Assembly (NCBI GenBank): GCA_028564925.1
Contig: CM053030.1
Span: 401,675,073-401,739,072, forward strand
DNA length: 64,000 nucleotides
Source: Lithobates sylvaticus
Taxonomy: Eukaryota; Chordata; Amphibia; Anura; Ranidae
Direction: 5' to 3'
The notes beneath the pieces were generated by a model. That model saw only the letters and a list, made by a program, of their open reading frames with translations, did not search any database and was not told the origin of the DNA. Made by a program: the position numbers and the translations under genes. Position 1 is the first letter of the stretch. Each line of letters opens with the position of its first letter. Of the stretch, positions 11,215-23,428 are shown one piece after another.

Positions 11215-12185
11215 TAGACATGTGCACAATAGAAAAATTAGTTTAGTTTAGTTTCTATTCGTTTCCGTTGATTCGTAACGATTCGTAATTTCGTAAGTCG
11301 TTGGTGCTCGTATTCGGACTCGTTCATATTTTCGTTATTAGTTATTTTTTCGTTGATTCGTTTTTCCGTTAGTCTAATTTTCGTTTATTTGAAATTCTGA
11401 TTTTCGTATTTACGTTATATTTTGTATTCGGACGCATTCGTATTTTCGTAGATTTAGTTACATTCATACTTTCGTTAGATTGATTTATTCGTACTTTCGT
11501 AACATTGTTTTCGTAGATTCGTAATCGGAGCATAATTCATAATTTTATGTAATGTGTATGCTATTATTACATTGTAAGAGACACGGAAAATTACGAATCA
11601 ACAACAACAAAAAAAAAGTTACGAATGTACGAATTTTTTCATTCAATCCATTTGAAGCACGTTAAGCAGCGCCATTGTAAGAGACACGGAAAATTATGAA
11701 TCGACAAACAAACAAAAAATAAGTTACAAATGTACGAATTTTTTCGTTCAATCCATTTGAAGCACATTAAGCAGCGCCATTGTAAGAGACACGGAAAATT
11801 ACGAATCGACAAACAAAAAAAAAGTTACGAATGTACAAATTTTTTCGTTCAAACCATTTGAAGCACGTTAAGCAGCGCCATTGTAAGAGACACGGAAAAT
11901 TACGAAACAACAACAAAAAAAGTTACGAATGTACGAATTTCTTTGTTCATTTTGATTTTCGTTGTTTCTGTTTTCGTTTTTCGGATTTTCATTCTTTCGT
12001 AGTTTTGTTGTTTCTAATTTAATTATTTTGTATTTTTCGTTGTTTTTCATATTCGTTCGTTTCGATAGTTCGTTATTCGTTAGAATTTTTTGCGAATCAT
12101 TCGTTCATTCGTACGATAACGAATGAACGAATAAAACGAATTTGAACGGAAAACAAATTAAAACTAAACGAATTGCACATGTCTA
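11215..12185. mobile_element. hAT-type MITE, ACGAAT-rich, copy 3
   Basis: Same insertion site and 8-bp duplication (ATCTTTGG, 11,207-11,214 and 12,186-12,193) as the copy at 7,919. It has one more internal tandem segment, hence its greater length (971 against 871 bp). Confidence 0.85.
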
Positions 12186-12375
12186 ATCTTTGGTAAAAAA
12201 AATCCCAACAAGTGTATATTAATTGGTTTGTGTGAAAGTTATAGTGTCTACAAACTATGGGATATAAATATGAGAATTGATCAATCCTAATGTACTGACG
12301 GCCGATCTCAAAACCCCAAATTAATTATCTCAGAAAATTTGAATATTACATAAGACCAATTTAAAAAAAAGGATT

Positions 12376-12800
12376 TTTAATACAGAAAGGTTGGCTTAGT
12401 GAAAAGTCTGTGGGGCATCCTCAAATGGAAGATGGAGGAGCGTCATCATGGAGGAGGGGAAGAGGACTCCAGTGACAACCTGGGGAGCTCTGGTGAATTC
12501 CATGCCCAAGAGGGTTAAGGCAGTGCTGGAAAATAATGGTGGCCACACAAAATATTGACACTTTGGGCCCAATTTGGACATTTTCACTTAAGGGTGTGCT
12601 CACTTTTGTTACCAGCGGTTTAGACATTAATGGCTGTGTGTTGAGTTATTTTGAGGGGACAGCAAATTTACACTGTTATACAAGCTGTACACTCACTACT
12701 TTACATTGAAGAAAAGTGTAATTTCTTCAGTGTTGCCACATTAAAAGATAGAAGAAAATATTTACAAAAATGTGAGGGGTGTACTGCCTTTTGTGAGATA
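12376..12800 (+). mobile_element. Tc1-like transposon 3' fragment
   Basis: Carries the last part of a Tc1 transposase gene in plus orientation (CCCAAGAGGGTTAAG, AATAATGGTGGCCACAC) and the terminal region ending GTGAGATACTGTG, directly next to a TA repeat. 5' part absent. Confidence 0.8.
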
Positions 12801-12849
<49 letters not shown>

Positions 12850-12890
12850 CACAGTATATATTTATTTGCTCTATTTTTTTGTTTTCTTAG

Positions 12891-12935
12891 GTGCAGAAGG
12901 CCATGCCAATGGGCGCCCAGTAAGAGGAGTCAGAG
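12891..12935 (+). CDS. gene 1 exon A3 (45 nt)
   Basis: Sequence identical to A2 (S-A-E-G-HANGRPV-R-G-V-R), suggesting a recent copy or conversion between units 2 and 3. Confidence 0.7.
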
Positions 12936-13905
12936 GTGAGTGGGAAAATATAAGAAATGAAGCACAATCACTGTGATGAATTGCTAAGATAGGCAAGAAA
13001 TGTGGTGAGAGTCTCTAAACTGGCTGTTGAATGAATCCAGTCAATATTACACCTATACCCACCTAGGTGAACATACACTTTGTGGGTTCATCTTTATTGT
13101 TCTCCCCCAAGATAAGCAGAGTTGATTTTTTTTTTAATTATGTAATACAGAAAAAAAATATTTTTAAAGTGCTCATACTGTATATGTGACTCTAATAGCC
13201 CTAGGGTTACGTGACCCCTTTACTGTAATAAAGCTCCCAGACATATTTGTCCTCCGAATAAGACCATCACTTGTAGTAGTTAGAAGTAGATTACTTTTGC
13301 TTTGGTTTTATTTATGAGCACTTGAGGGAGAGAGGGTTGGGGGTACCCAAAAAGCCATTTCCTATCATCAGTAGCTATAAAGTGGTTCACTACAAGGATT
13401 AGACCAAAATAATGAGGCTCCAGGTGAGTGACCTGAACCCAGGGGGCTGCACAGCTCATCTGTGAGATTCGGTAACATTCACAAATCCTGAATATTTCTG
13501 CACTCCTTGGTATCTTTATTGACACATTAAACTGTCAGGAACATTAAAAGGTGACGCGTTTCGTGCTAAATTCCCGGCCGTCTCAAACCCCCCAGGCTTT
13601 TGAATGACGTCAGCTGAAAACAAGTCACAGAAGTGCAGAACGAAGTGCTCTCCTGTGATCCATAGGAGAAGTACAGCCAGACGAGCTTTCCCCGTACTTC
13701 TCCTTTATTCACCCGACATCACAAGTGGTGATCAGATGTGAGCAACAGACGGTGGAAATATCCAGGTCTTCACTCCCATGGGGTGTTCATGCCAGGAACT
13801 GTTGTCAGAAGTTTGGAAGAGCGACCAGGCAAAAAGCATTGCATGTTGCAGGCGGTGTACCTGCGGGAAAAGAGAGAAAAGCTCAGAAGGTGTAACTGAG
13901 ACAAT

Positions 13906-14139
13906 GGGGGATATTTAATAAAGGAAAATACACTTTGCACTATAAGTGCACTTTGAAGTGCAGTCGCTACAGATCTGAGGGGGACATGCAAGAAAAATAA
14001 ACATAATTTTAGCACATAATTGAATGATAAAACTAGCAGAGCTTCCCCTCATGTCAGATCTACCCTTCAGATTTACAGCGACTGCACTTCCAAGTGCACT
14101 TGTAGTGCAAAGTGGATTTGACTTTCGTAAATAACCCCC
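13906..14139. mobile_element. AAT-target MITE, copy 3
   Basis: Same insertion point as the copies at 6,996 and 10,299, slightly shortened internally. Confidence 0.8.
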
Positions 14140-14393
14140 AATGTCTCCTCCAGTGTTGGAGATGGTGGGAGAACGGTGGAAATGGCTGAAAATTATGGAA
14201 AATCATTATTGTAAAATCTTATCAAACTGAGACAATTCTACCACCAATGATGTAATATTCTACTGAATAATCAATGGAGAATGATACCAAGAAAAGGTCA
14301 CTTATAGCTGCAACTAGTTTTGTTGTTTATGTGTTCCTGGCCCTTAAAAATTATTTTGATTAAATTATACATATTCCTATTTCTTTCATTTAG

Positions 14394-14426
14394 AACCAAT
14401 CTTTGCTGATGCTGCAAACTTTTTAA
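14394..14426 (+). CDS. gene 1 exon B3 (33 nt)
   Basis: Phase-1 reading EPIFADAANFL. Two base changes from B1, both amino-acid changing. Splice signals are intact. Confidence 0.65.
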   Translation, partial: NQSLLMLQTF

Positions 14427-14549
14427 GTAAGTGATGAAAGGGAGGCTCTAGTCCTGTATAAGTTTATCATGTACTGAATAAAGCTTATGGATCTATGACA
14501 TCCTGTATTATCCACCTCTGGACGGTTTTATCCCCTCCATGACTAGGCC

Positions 14550-14905
14550 AATGTTGGCTTAGTGAAAAGTCTGTGGGGCATCCTCAAATGGAAGATGGAG
14601 GAGCGTCATCATGGAGGAGGGGAAGAGGACTCCAGTGACAACCTGTGATGCTCTGGTGAATTCCATGCCCAAGAGGGTTAAGGCAGTGCTGGAAAATAAT
14701 GGTGGCCACACAAAATATTGACACTTTGGGCCCAATTTGGACATTTTCACGTAAGGGTGTACTCACTTTTGTTGCCAGCGGTTTAGACATTCACTACTTT
14801 ACATTGTAGACAAGTGTCATTTCTTCAGTCTTGTCACATGAAAAGATAGAAGAAAATATTTACAAAAATGTGAGAGGTGTACTGCCTTTTGTAAGATACT
14901 GTGTG
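14550..14905 (+). mobile_element. Tc1-like transposon 3' fragment
   Basis: Homologous to the fragment at 12,376, with an internal deletion near 14,790. Abuts the TA repeat before exon A4. Confidence 0.8.
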
Positions 14906-14966
14906 TGTATATATATATATATATACACAGTATATATTTATTTGCTCTATTTTTTTGTTTTCTTAG

Positions 14967-15011
14967 GTGAAGAAGACCATGCCAATGGGCGCCCAGTAAC
15001 AGGAGTCAGAG
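14967..15011 (+). CDS. gene 1 exon A4 (45 nt)
   Basis: Phase-1 reading S-E-E-D-HANGRPV-T-G-V-R. Differs from A3 at three bases, all amino-acid changing. Confidence 0.7.
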
Positions 15012-15983
15012 GTGAGTGGGAAAATATAAGAAATGAAGCACAATCACTGTGATGAATTGCTAAGATAGGCAAGAAATGTGGTGAGAGTCTCTAAACTGGC
15101 TGTTGAATGAATCCAGTCAATATTACACCTATACCTGTCTAGGTGAACATACATTTTCTGGGTTCATCTTGATTATTCTCCCCCAAGATAAGCAGAGCTG
15201 ATTTTTTTTAAATTATGTAATACAGAAAAAAAAAAATATTTTTTAAGTGCACATACTGTATATGTGATTCTAATAGCCCTAGGGTCATGTGACCTCTTTA
15301 CTGTAATAAAGCTCCCAGACATATTTGTCCTCAGAATAAGACCAACGCTTGTCGTAGTTAGAAGTAGATTACTTTTGCTTTGGTTTTATTTATGATCATT
15401 TGAGGGCGAGAGGGTTAGGGATACCCAAAAAGCCATTTCCTATCATCAGTAGCTATAAAGCGGTTCACTACAAGGATTAGACCAAAATAACGACGCTCCA
15501 GGTGAGTGACCTGAACCCAGGGGGCTGCACAGCTCATCTGTGAGATTTGGTAACATTCACAAATCCGGAATATTTCTGCACTCCTTGGTATCTTTATTGA
15601 CACATTAAACTGTCAGGAACATTAAAAGGTGACGCGTTTCGTGCTAAATTCCCGGCCGTCTCAAACCCCCCAGGCTTTTGAATGACGTCAGCTGAAAACA
15701 AGTCACAGAAGTGCAGAACGAAGTGCTCTCCTGTGATCCATAGGAGAAGTACAGCCAGACGAGCTTTCCCCGTACTTCTCCTTTATTCACCCGACATCAC
15801 AAGTGGTGATCAGATGTGGGAAACAGACGGTGGAAATATCCAGGTCTTCACTCCCATGGGGTGTTCATGCCAGGAACGGTTGTTAGAACTTTGGAAGAGC
15901 GACCAGGCAAAAAGCATTGCATGTTGCAGGCGGTGTACCTGCGGGAAAAGAGTGAAAAGCTCAGAGGGTGAAACTGAGACAAT

Positions 15984-16216
15984 GGGGGATATTTACTAAA
16001 GGAAAATACACTTTGCACTACTTGAAAGTGCAGTCACTGTAGATCTGAGGGGGACATGCAAGAAAAAAAAAAAACAGCATTTTAGCTTGCACATGATTGG
16101 ATGATAAAATCAGCAGAGCTTCCCCTCATGTCAGATCTACCCTTCAGATTTACATCGACTGCACTTCCAAGTGCACTTGTAGTGCAAAGTGGATTTGCCT
16201 TTCATAAATAACCCCC
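15984..16216. mobile_element. AAT-target MITE, copy 4
   Basis: Same insertion as the other cassette copies, with a short deletion in the left arm. Confidence 0.75.
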
Positions 16217-16470
16217 AATGTCTCCGCCAGTGTTGGAGATGGTGGGAGAACGGTGGAAATGGCTGAAAATTATGGAAAATCATTATTGTAAAATCTTAGC
16301 AAACTGAAACAATTCTGCCACCAATGATGTAATATTCTACTGAATAATCAATGGAGAATGATACCAAGAAAAGGTCACTTATAGCTGCAACTAGTTTTGT
16401 TGTTTATGTGTTCCTGGCCCTTAAAAATTATTTTCATGAAATTATACATATTCCTATTTCTTTCATTTAG

Positions 16471-16503
16471 AACCAATCTTTGATGATTCTGCAGAGTTTT
16501 CAA
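16471..16503 (+). CDS. gene 1 exon B4 (33 nt)
   Basis: Phase-1 reading EPIFDDSAEFS. Five base differences from B1 in three codons, all amino-acid changing, while about 110 bases of intron just downstream differ at about one position. Confidence 0.7.
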
Positions 16504-17092
16504 GTAAGTGATGAAAGGGAAGCTCTAGTCCTGTATAAATATATCATGTACTGAATAAAGCTTATGGATCTATGACAATCTGTATTATCCACCTCTGGAC
16601 GGTTTTATCCCCTCCGTGGCTAGGCCATTGTTTGCTATTCAGCACTGCACTACTTTAACTGGTAATTGCATGTAACACTATAACCAAATTAAATTTATAT
16701 AATTTTTTCACACAAATAAAGGTTTTTTTTTGGGTGGTATTTTAGCACCACTGGGATTTTTTTTTTATATACTATAAACAAAAAAAGAATGAAGATTTTG
16801 AAAAAAAAAAATTCTACTTTCTATTATAAAAACATATCCAATATGTGAATGTAGGCCAAAAAGTATCCTGCTACATATCTTTGGTAAAAAAAATCCCAAC
16901 AAGTGTATATTAATTGGTTTGTGTGAAAGTTATAGTGTCTACAAACTATGGGATATATATTTGTGAATTGATCAATCCTAATGTACTGACGGCCGATCTC
17001 AAAACCCCAAATGAATTATCTCAGAAAATTTGAATATTACATAAGTCCAATAAAAAAAAAAGGATTTTTAATACAGAAATGTTGGCTTAATG

Positions 17093-17986
17093 AAAAGTCT
17101 GTCCATCTACAGTATAGTATGCACTCAATACTTTGTCGGGGCTCCTTTTGCATGAATTACGGCATCAATGCGGCGTGGCATGGAGGTGATCAGCCTGTGG
17201 CACTGCTGAGGTGTTATGGAAGCCCAGGTTGCTTTAATAGAGGCCTTCAGCTTGTCTGCATTGTTGGGTCTGGTGTCTATCATCTTCCTCTTGACATTAC
17301 CCCACAGATTCTCTATGGGATTTAGGTCAGGCGAGTTTGCTGACCAATCGAGCACAGTGATACCATGATCATGTGACCAGGTATTGGTAGTTTTGTGGGC
17401 AGGTGCCAAGTCCTGCTGCAAAATGAAATCCGCATCTCCATAAAGCTGGTCAGCAGAGGGAAGCATGAAGTGCTCTAGAATTTCCTGGTAGAGGGCTAAG
17501 CTGACTTTGGACTTGATAAAACACAGAGGACCAACACCAGCAGATGACACGACTCCCCAAATCATCACTGACTGTGGAAACTTCACACCGGACCTCATGC
17601 AACTTGGATTCTGTGCCTCTCCACTCTTCCTCCAGACTCTGGGACCTTCATTTCCAAATGAAATGCAAAATATTCCAGTCAGTGATGATTTGGGGAGTCG
17701 TGTCATCTGCTGGTGTTGGTCCTCTGTGTTTTATCAAGTCCAAAGTCAGTGCAGCCCTCTACCAGGAAATTCTAGAGCACTTCATGCTTCCCTCTGCTGA
17801 CCAGCTTAATGGAGATTCTGATTTCATTTTCCAGCAGGACTTGGCACCTGCCCACAGTGCCAAAAGTACCAATACCTGGTCACATGATCATGGTATCACT
17901 GTGTTCGATTGGTCAGCAAACTCACCTGACCTAAACCCCATAGAGAATCTGTGGGGTATTGCCAAGAGGAAGGTGAGAGACACATG
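17093..17986. mobile_element. inverted Tc1-like composite 1
   Basis: Two partial Tc1-like transposase genes lie tail to tail as an inverted repeat. The minus-strand copy (about 17,706-17,125) keeps VMIWGV, QQDLAPAH, SPDLNPIENLWG and a C-terminus ending GAPTKY. The plus-strand copy (about 17,650-17,986) repeats VMIWGV to NPIENLWG. The catalytic Asp and Glu of DD34E are visible, but neither copy has the N-terminal DNA-binding region, so both are dead. Confidence 0.8.
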
Positions 17987-18528
17987 AAAACAGGTCACAG
18001 GAGTGCAGAACAAAGTGCAGTCCAATGATCCATAGAAGTATAGATACAATAGCTTTGGCCATACTTCTCCTTTAATCACCTGATATCACAAATGGTGTTC
18101 AGATGTGGGCAACAGATGGTGGAAATATCCAGTTCTTCACTCCTACAGGGTGTTCATGCCAGGAATGGCTGTTGGCACTTTGTGTGGAAGAGCAGCCAGG
18201 CAAAAAGCATTGCATGTACCTGCGGGGAAAAGAGAAAAAAGCTCAGAGGGTGTAATGGAGACAATGTCTCCACCAGTGTTGGAGATGGTGGGAGAACGGT
18301 TGAAATGGATGAAAATTATGGTAAATCATTATTACAAAATCCTAGCAAACTGAGACAATTCTGCCACCAATGATGTAATATTCTACTGAATAATCAATGG
18401 AGAATGATACCAAGAAAAGGTCACCTATAGCTGCAACTAGTTTGGTTTTCTATGTGTTCCTGGCCCTTAAAAAAATATATTTTTCACGATTTGTTTAAGT
18501 TATACATATAGTTATTTCTTTCATTTAG

Positions 18529-18561
18529 ATGAAATCGTTCCCAATTCTGAGAAGCTTTCAG
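18529..18561 (+). CDS. gene 1 exon B' (33 nt)
   Basis: Acceptor TTTCTTTCATTTAG, donor CAG|GTAAGTG. Phase-1 reading N-EIVPNSEKLS, with the first residue set by the upstream exon. Its counterpart in gene 2 at 50,497 differs at six bases, all amino-acid changing. Confidence 0.65.
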
Positions 18562-19149
18562 GTAAGTGATGAAAAGGAAGCTCTAGTTTATATCCTGTAT
18601 GAGTATATATTATACAGCTTATGGGTCTTAAACTGCTTGAGCTCCAGGAGCTTTTACCCCCTTTATGACCAGGCCATTTATTTCTATTCAGCACTGTGCT
18701 ACTTTAACTAGCAATTGCTCAGCCATTGAACACTGTACCCAAATGACATTTATATTATTATTTTTTTCACACAAATAGAGCTTTCTTCTGGTGGTATTTG
18801 ATCACCTCTGGGTTTTTTATTTAATATAATTCTGAAAAAAAAAGAAAACAAATATTTTCTACTTTCTGTTATAAAACATATCCAATAAAATCAAAGTTCT
18901 TCATAAATTTAGGCTACAATGTATTCTACTACATATCTTTGGTAAAAAAAATAAAAATCCCAATAAGTGTATAATAATTGGTTTGTGTGAAAGTTATAGT
19001 GTCTACAAACTATGGGATATATATTTGAGAATTGATCAATCCTAATGTACTGACGGACGATCTCAAAACCCAAAGTTCATTATCTCCGAAAATGTGAATA
19101 TTACATAATAAGACCAATTATAAAAGGATTTTTAATATAGAAATGTTGG

Positions 19150-19853
19150 CTTAGTGAAAAGTCTGTCCATGTACAGTATAGTATGCACTCAATACTTGGT
19201 CGGGGCTCCTTTTGCATGAATTGCGGCATCAATACGGCGTGGCATGGAGGTGATCAGCCTGTGGAACTACTGAGGTGTTATGGAAGTCCAGGTTGCTCTA
19301 ATATCGGCCTTCAGCTCCTCTGCATTGTTGGGTCTGGTGTCTCTCATCTTCCTCTTGACAATACCCCACAGATTCACTATGAGGTTTAGGTCAGGTGAGT
19401 TTGCTGACCAATCGAGCGCAGTGATACCATGATCATGTGACCAGGTATTGGTGGTTTTGGCAGTGTGGGAGGGGCCAAGTCCTGCTGGAAAATGAAATCA
19501 GCATCTCCATGATGCTGGTCAGCAGAGGGAAGCATGAAGTGCTCTAGAATTTCCTGCCAGAGGTATGCACTTACTTTGGACTTGATAAAACACAGAGGAC
19601 CAACACCAGCAGATGACACGACTCCCCAAATCATCACTGACTGTGAAACTTCACACTGGACCTCATGCAACTTGGATTCTGTGCCTCTCCACTCTTCCTC
19701 CAGACTCTGCAAACTTGATTTCCAAATGAAATGAAAAATATTCCAGTCATTGATGATTTGGGGAGTCATGTCATCTGCTGGTGTTGGTCCTCTGTGTTTT
19801 ATCAAGTCCAAAGTCAGTGCAGCCCTCTACCAGGAAATTCTAGAGCACTTCAT
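19150..19853. mobile_element. inverted Tc1-like composite 2, truncated
   Basis: Same inverted arrangement as at 17,093, but the plus-strand arm is cut after about 110 bases by hAT foldback sequence starting near 19,857. No intact reading frame. Confidence 0.75.
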
Positions 19854-19856
19854 GCC

Positions 19857-20338
19857 CCTGCCCCATGTATCAATGCAAAAAAAAGTTTTTTAAACGGCCG
19901 TTTCTTCAGGAGCACTGATTTTAACAAAGCTTAAAGTGAAACAATAAAAATAAAATATTACTTTAAATATTGTGCCTGATGGGTCCCCTTAGTCTGCCTG
20001 TAGTGGCACATCTGTACGATGTGTAGAACATGCCGTAGCAAAATTACATTTCTAAAGGAAAACAAAATCATTAAAACTTGCTCGTGGCTGTAATGTATTG
20101 TCGGGTCCCGGCAATATAGATTAAAAGTCAAGGAAAAAACAGTGTGCCCCCCCCCCCAGTTCATAGCTGGCCCTTCGGGTCTGGTATGGATTTTAAGGGG
20201 AACTTCACGCCAACATTTCAAAATCCATACCAGACCCTTATCAAAGTATGCAGCCTGGAGAACAGGATGGGGGACCCCCCCCCCCCGAACCATAACAGGC
20301 CACATGCCCTCAACATGGGGAGGGTGCTTTGGGGTGCT
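19857..20338. mobile_element. hAT foldback element, partial arm
   Basis: Shares the order GGGGAAC, CCATACCAGACCC and CATGCCCTCAACAT with the full element at 46,618, but the outer terminus is absent. Confidence 0.7.
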
Positions 20339-20512
20339 TTTAGTGTATATATATATATATTTATATATATATATATATATAGTTGTGTGAAAAAGTATTT
20401 GCCTTTCTGATTTATTTATTTTGTTTGCATATTGGTCACACTTAAATGACAGATCATCAAACAAGTTGTATTATTACACAAAGGTAACCCGAGTAAATAC
20501 AAAATGCAGTTT

Positions 20513-20745
20513 TCAACCACTACCCGACTGGCGCACACAAATATACGTCAGCAGAATGGCCCGGACAGGCAAATGGGTGTACAGGTACGACCCTTTAAAT
20601 TTCGGGTCCCGCGGACTCGATCGACAAGGAGATACCCATGATCGTCTCACGGGGAGGAAGAATGGGGAGATGCTAAAGTAAACAAGCATCTCCCCATTCT
20701 GCCTAGCAACAGTGTCACTGATCTCTGCTCCCTGTGATTGGAGGG
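20513..20745. mobile_element. TTAA-family element, partial
   Basis: Left part of the repeat seen whole at 30,602 and 62,681, including GGAGATGCTAAAGT and its inverted partner. It stops where the palindrome at 20,755 begins. Confidence 0.6.
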
Positions 20746-20754
20746 AAAAACCAC

Positions 20755-20832
20755 TGACGCGTTTCACACTAAACGTAATGCCTACTTATAGCTAATAGTA
20801 AGCACTACGGTTAGTGTGAAACGTGTCAGTGT
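20755..20832. repeat. imperfect palindrome with two hammerhead-like 3' cores
   Basis: An inverted repeat of about 78 bp. Both strands end in GTGTGAAACGYGTCAGTG. The centre is ATAGCTAAT. Sequence after it (GTGCGGCTGTCCAGAATTTT, about 20,922) also follows the palindrome at 38,654. Confidence 0.7.
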
Positions 20833-21198
20833 TTTTTGATTCTGCATTACTTTGCTGTGACATGTACAGTGTGATCCTGATGTTCTAAAAAAAGGCACAA
20901 GAAATTTCATTTGGTGTGCGGCTGTCCAGAATTTTCTACTCACCTTGATTTGCAGGAGGTTTTCCTGGTGCCATGACTTAGCTTTTAAGGTATGCGAGAG
21001 GCTGGGTTAATGACATTATCCAAACAGTCTCACAACCATATTTCTGATTTGTAGACGCAGTGTCTAGGAAATTGACACATAAGTATCAGCTTTAAATGTT
21101 TATGGTTTTCTGCTAAGTCTAAAGTTAAAGGTTACATGAAGATTGATTTCTGACAAATTAAAATCGATTTCTAATCCTATATCACCCCTACTGGAAGC

Positions 21199-21835
21199 TA
21201 TGTGTCTCCCTCCTCCATAATCTGATCTCCCTGCCTCCTATCACTCCCCCCTCCATAATCTGATCTCCCTGCCTCCAATCACTCCCTCCTCCATAATCTG
21301 ATCTCCCTGCCTCCAACCACTCCCTCCTCCATAATCTGATCTCCCTGCCTCCAACCACTCCCTCCTCCATAATCTGATCTCCCCGCCTCCTATCACTCCC
21401 TCCTCCACAATCTGATCTCCCTGCCTCCTATCACTCCCTCCTCCATAATCTAATCTCCCTGCCTCTTATCACTCCCTCCTCCATAATCTGATCTCCCTGC
21501 CTTCTATCACTCCCTCCTCCATAATCTGATCTCCCCGCCTCCTATCACTCCCTCCTCCATAATCTGATCTCCCTGCCTCCAACACCTCCCTCCTCCATAA
21601 TCTGATCTCCCTGCCTTCTATCACTCCCTCCTCCATAATCTGATCTCCCCGCCTCCTATCACTCCCTCCTCCATAATCTGATCTCCCTGCCTCCAACACC
21701 TCCCTCCTCCATAATCTGATCTCCCTGCCTTCTATCACTCCCTCCTCCATAATCTGATCTCCCTGCCTTCTATCACTCTCTCCTCCATAATCTGATCCCC
21801 CTGCCTCTTATCACTCCCTCCCCCATAATCTGTTT
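21199..21835. repeat. 38-bp minisatellite
   Basis: About 17 copies of a C/T-rich 38-bp unit containing CCATAATCTGATCTCC. Minor variants (CCTATC, CCAACA, TTCTATC) alternate in a higher-order pattern near 21,490-21,740. Confidence 0.95.
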
Positions 21836-21908
21836 TGCTCTTTATGTGTTCCTGGCATTTAAAAATGAATTTTATGAAATTATACATATTCCTATTTCTT
21901 TCATTTAG

Positions 21909-21933
21909 CAAAAGTAATTCTAGGAGGATTTAG
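21909..21933 (+). pseudogene. doubtful gene 1 exon relic (25 nt)
   Basis: Splice-like signals (TTTCTTTCATTTAG before, GTAAGTGATG after) match the B-exon flanks, but the length of 25 nt breaks phase, and inclusion would put a stop three codons into the terminal exon. Best read as a decayed B-type exon. Confidence 0.4.
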
Positions 21934-21999
21934 GTAAGTGATGAAAGAGAAGCTCTAATTTATATCATGTATTTATTTTTTTTTTTATGTATTTTTTTT

Positions 22000-22440
22000 T
22001 TATATTTATTTTTTAAATGTTTTGTTATGTTATTTTAAGTATGTTTTATATGTATGTCTTTTATTTTACTGAATAAACAACAGATTCTGATACAAAGAAA
22101 GGGTCAATTAGAGGTGCACTTTTTTTTTTAATTTGTCCTGGCCCTTTGATTTTTTTATGAAATTATATTTCTTTAATTTAATGCACAAGATGAAATGGAT
22201 TATAAAAAAAGTGCAGCCAGAGGCATAACTAGAACCTTCCTGGCAATATTAAAAGGTTGCTGAGTGCCTGGGAGCCACAGGCACCACACCTCTTTGAAAT
22301 TAAAAAAAATAAACAAACAATATAGGAGAAATTTGTGTTTTTAAGGTACCACACACAAGAATAATTTAAATAAAAATATTAAAATGTATTGGTTTATATT
22401 TTAAAATTCAACAATTTAATAAAAGAACATCAGATAGCAT
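22000..22440. other. intron, no gene
   Basis: T-rich and AT-rich sequence with a short stretch resembling a repeat tail. Nothing recognised. Confidence 0.4.
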
Positions 22441-22456
22441 GCAGTTGTTTCAATTC

Positions 22457-22494
22457 ACTCGACATGTTTCACTACAATGAGCTTCTTCAGGAGT
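22457..22494 (-). ncRNA. degenerate hammerhead-like core
   Basis: On the minus strand: ACTC, CTGAAGA, a decayed stem II, GAAA, a minimal stem III (ACATGT), C, GAGT. The four-pair stem I (ACTC/GAGT) and both catalytic boxes are kept, but stem II no longer pairs well. Confidence 0.4.
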
Positions 22495-22619
22495 TAGTTA
22501 TGGTTACTGCATGCATAAACACTATAAATCAGAAAAACAGGATATTTAGTCAAAGATAATGATATTGATCAAATTCAATAGATCACTTTATTAAATGATG
22601 CTTACATTTATAGGACATA

Positions 22620-23330
22620 TTGGGGGGGGGGGGGGGGATTTTTCCTTTTTTTTGGATGAATACTCCAAATCTCAATACATATGTATTAATCTTAATCTTA
22701 ATCATTAATCTTGATATCCAGGCTTGTATGATTCGCTGTCGCTGACATCCGGGTCCACCTGTTGCGGTAAGAGTCTCCAATCTTATCACTTTGAATACAT
22801 TTTCACGTTGGAAGATCTTCACCTTTCTGCTGTGGACTTTTATGTTTTTCCCTACATGATTGGATTTGTGTCATGGGACTCACATAACATTCTTTGTTTC
22901 ACATATTTATTTACTTTACTATGTTGGAATTTAGTATTTTTTTTTTATTTAATGACTATTAGATTGTTCATCATTTGTGTTTGCACTGTCACTGTATTTT
23001 TTTGTTTTAGCGCTACATTTTTTGCACTTAATTATTAGGGAACGCCACTTAGCAAAAGAGGAACCCAACCATAATCTGCCAACACACATATTTTAAAAAT
23101 GACTGTTATTATTTTTTATAATTATTTCGATTTATTATATTATATTACAATTTATGATTTCGTGTTGCAAACTTTATCATACCCGGAATGTCTACTAGAC
23201 TCTTTTTTGGACAGTTGTAAGTGAGTTATTCCTAAGAATTACAGGCCTACAATATAAAACAACATATTTCTATGCAAAACAATTGTACCGCTTTGTCATT
23301 CAAAAATCTGGCAATCATCCCGCCAGGGAG
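22620..23330. other. intron, repeat-like, no gene
   Basis: Contains a G run at 22,622-22,637 and T-rich sequence ending TTTTAGCGCTACATTTTTTG, which looks like an old retroelement tail. No coding evidence. Confidence 0.35.
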
Positions 23331-23428
23331 GCTGTTATGTGTATTTCATATGATCATCAGCTCCAACTAGAGGGCCATAATGTCATCTTTTTTAGAAATT
23401 TCTCAATTGGGTAAATACTGTATTATGG

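Larger units (their letters stand above)
9290..12829. repeat. tandem duplication unit 2
   Basis: Same order of exon A, block, MITE, exon B, relic repeat, hAT MITE and Tc1 end as unit 1, with a few percent divergence. It lacks the first hAT insertion of unit 1 but shares the second, so that second insertion preceded the duplication. Confidence 0.8.
12830..14899. repeat. tandem duplication unit 3 (shortened)
   Basis: Contains exons A3 and B3 and a MITE, but the relic repeat after B3 is cut off near 14,550, where a Tc1 end follows directly. No hAT MITE. Confidence 0.75.
14900..17092. repeat. tandem duplication unit 4
   Basis: Contains A4, the conserved block, the MITE, B4 and the relic repeat. 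Lacks both hAT MITEs, preserving the empty site near 16,880. Confidence 0.75.
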
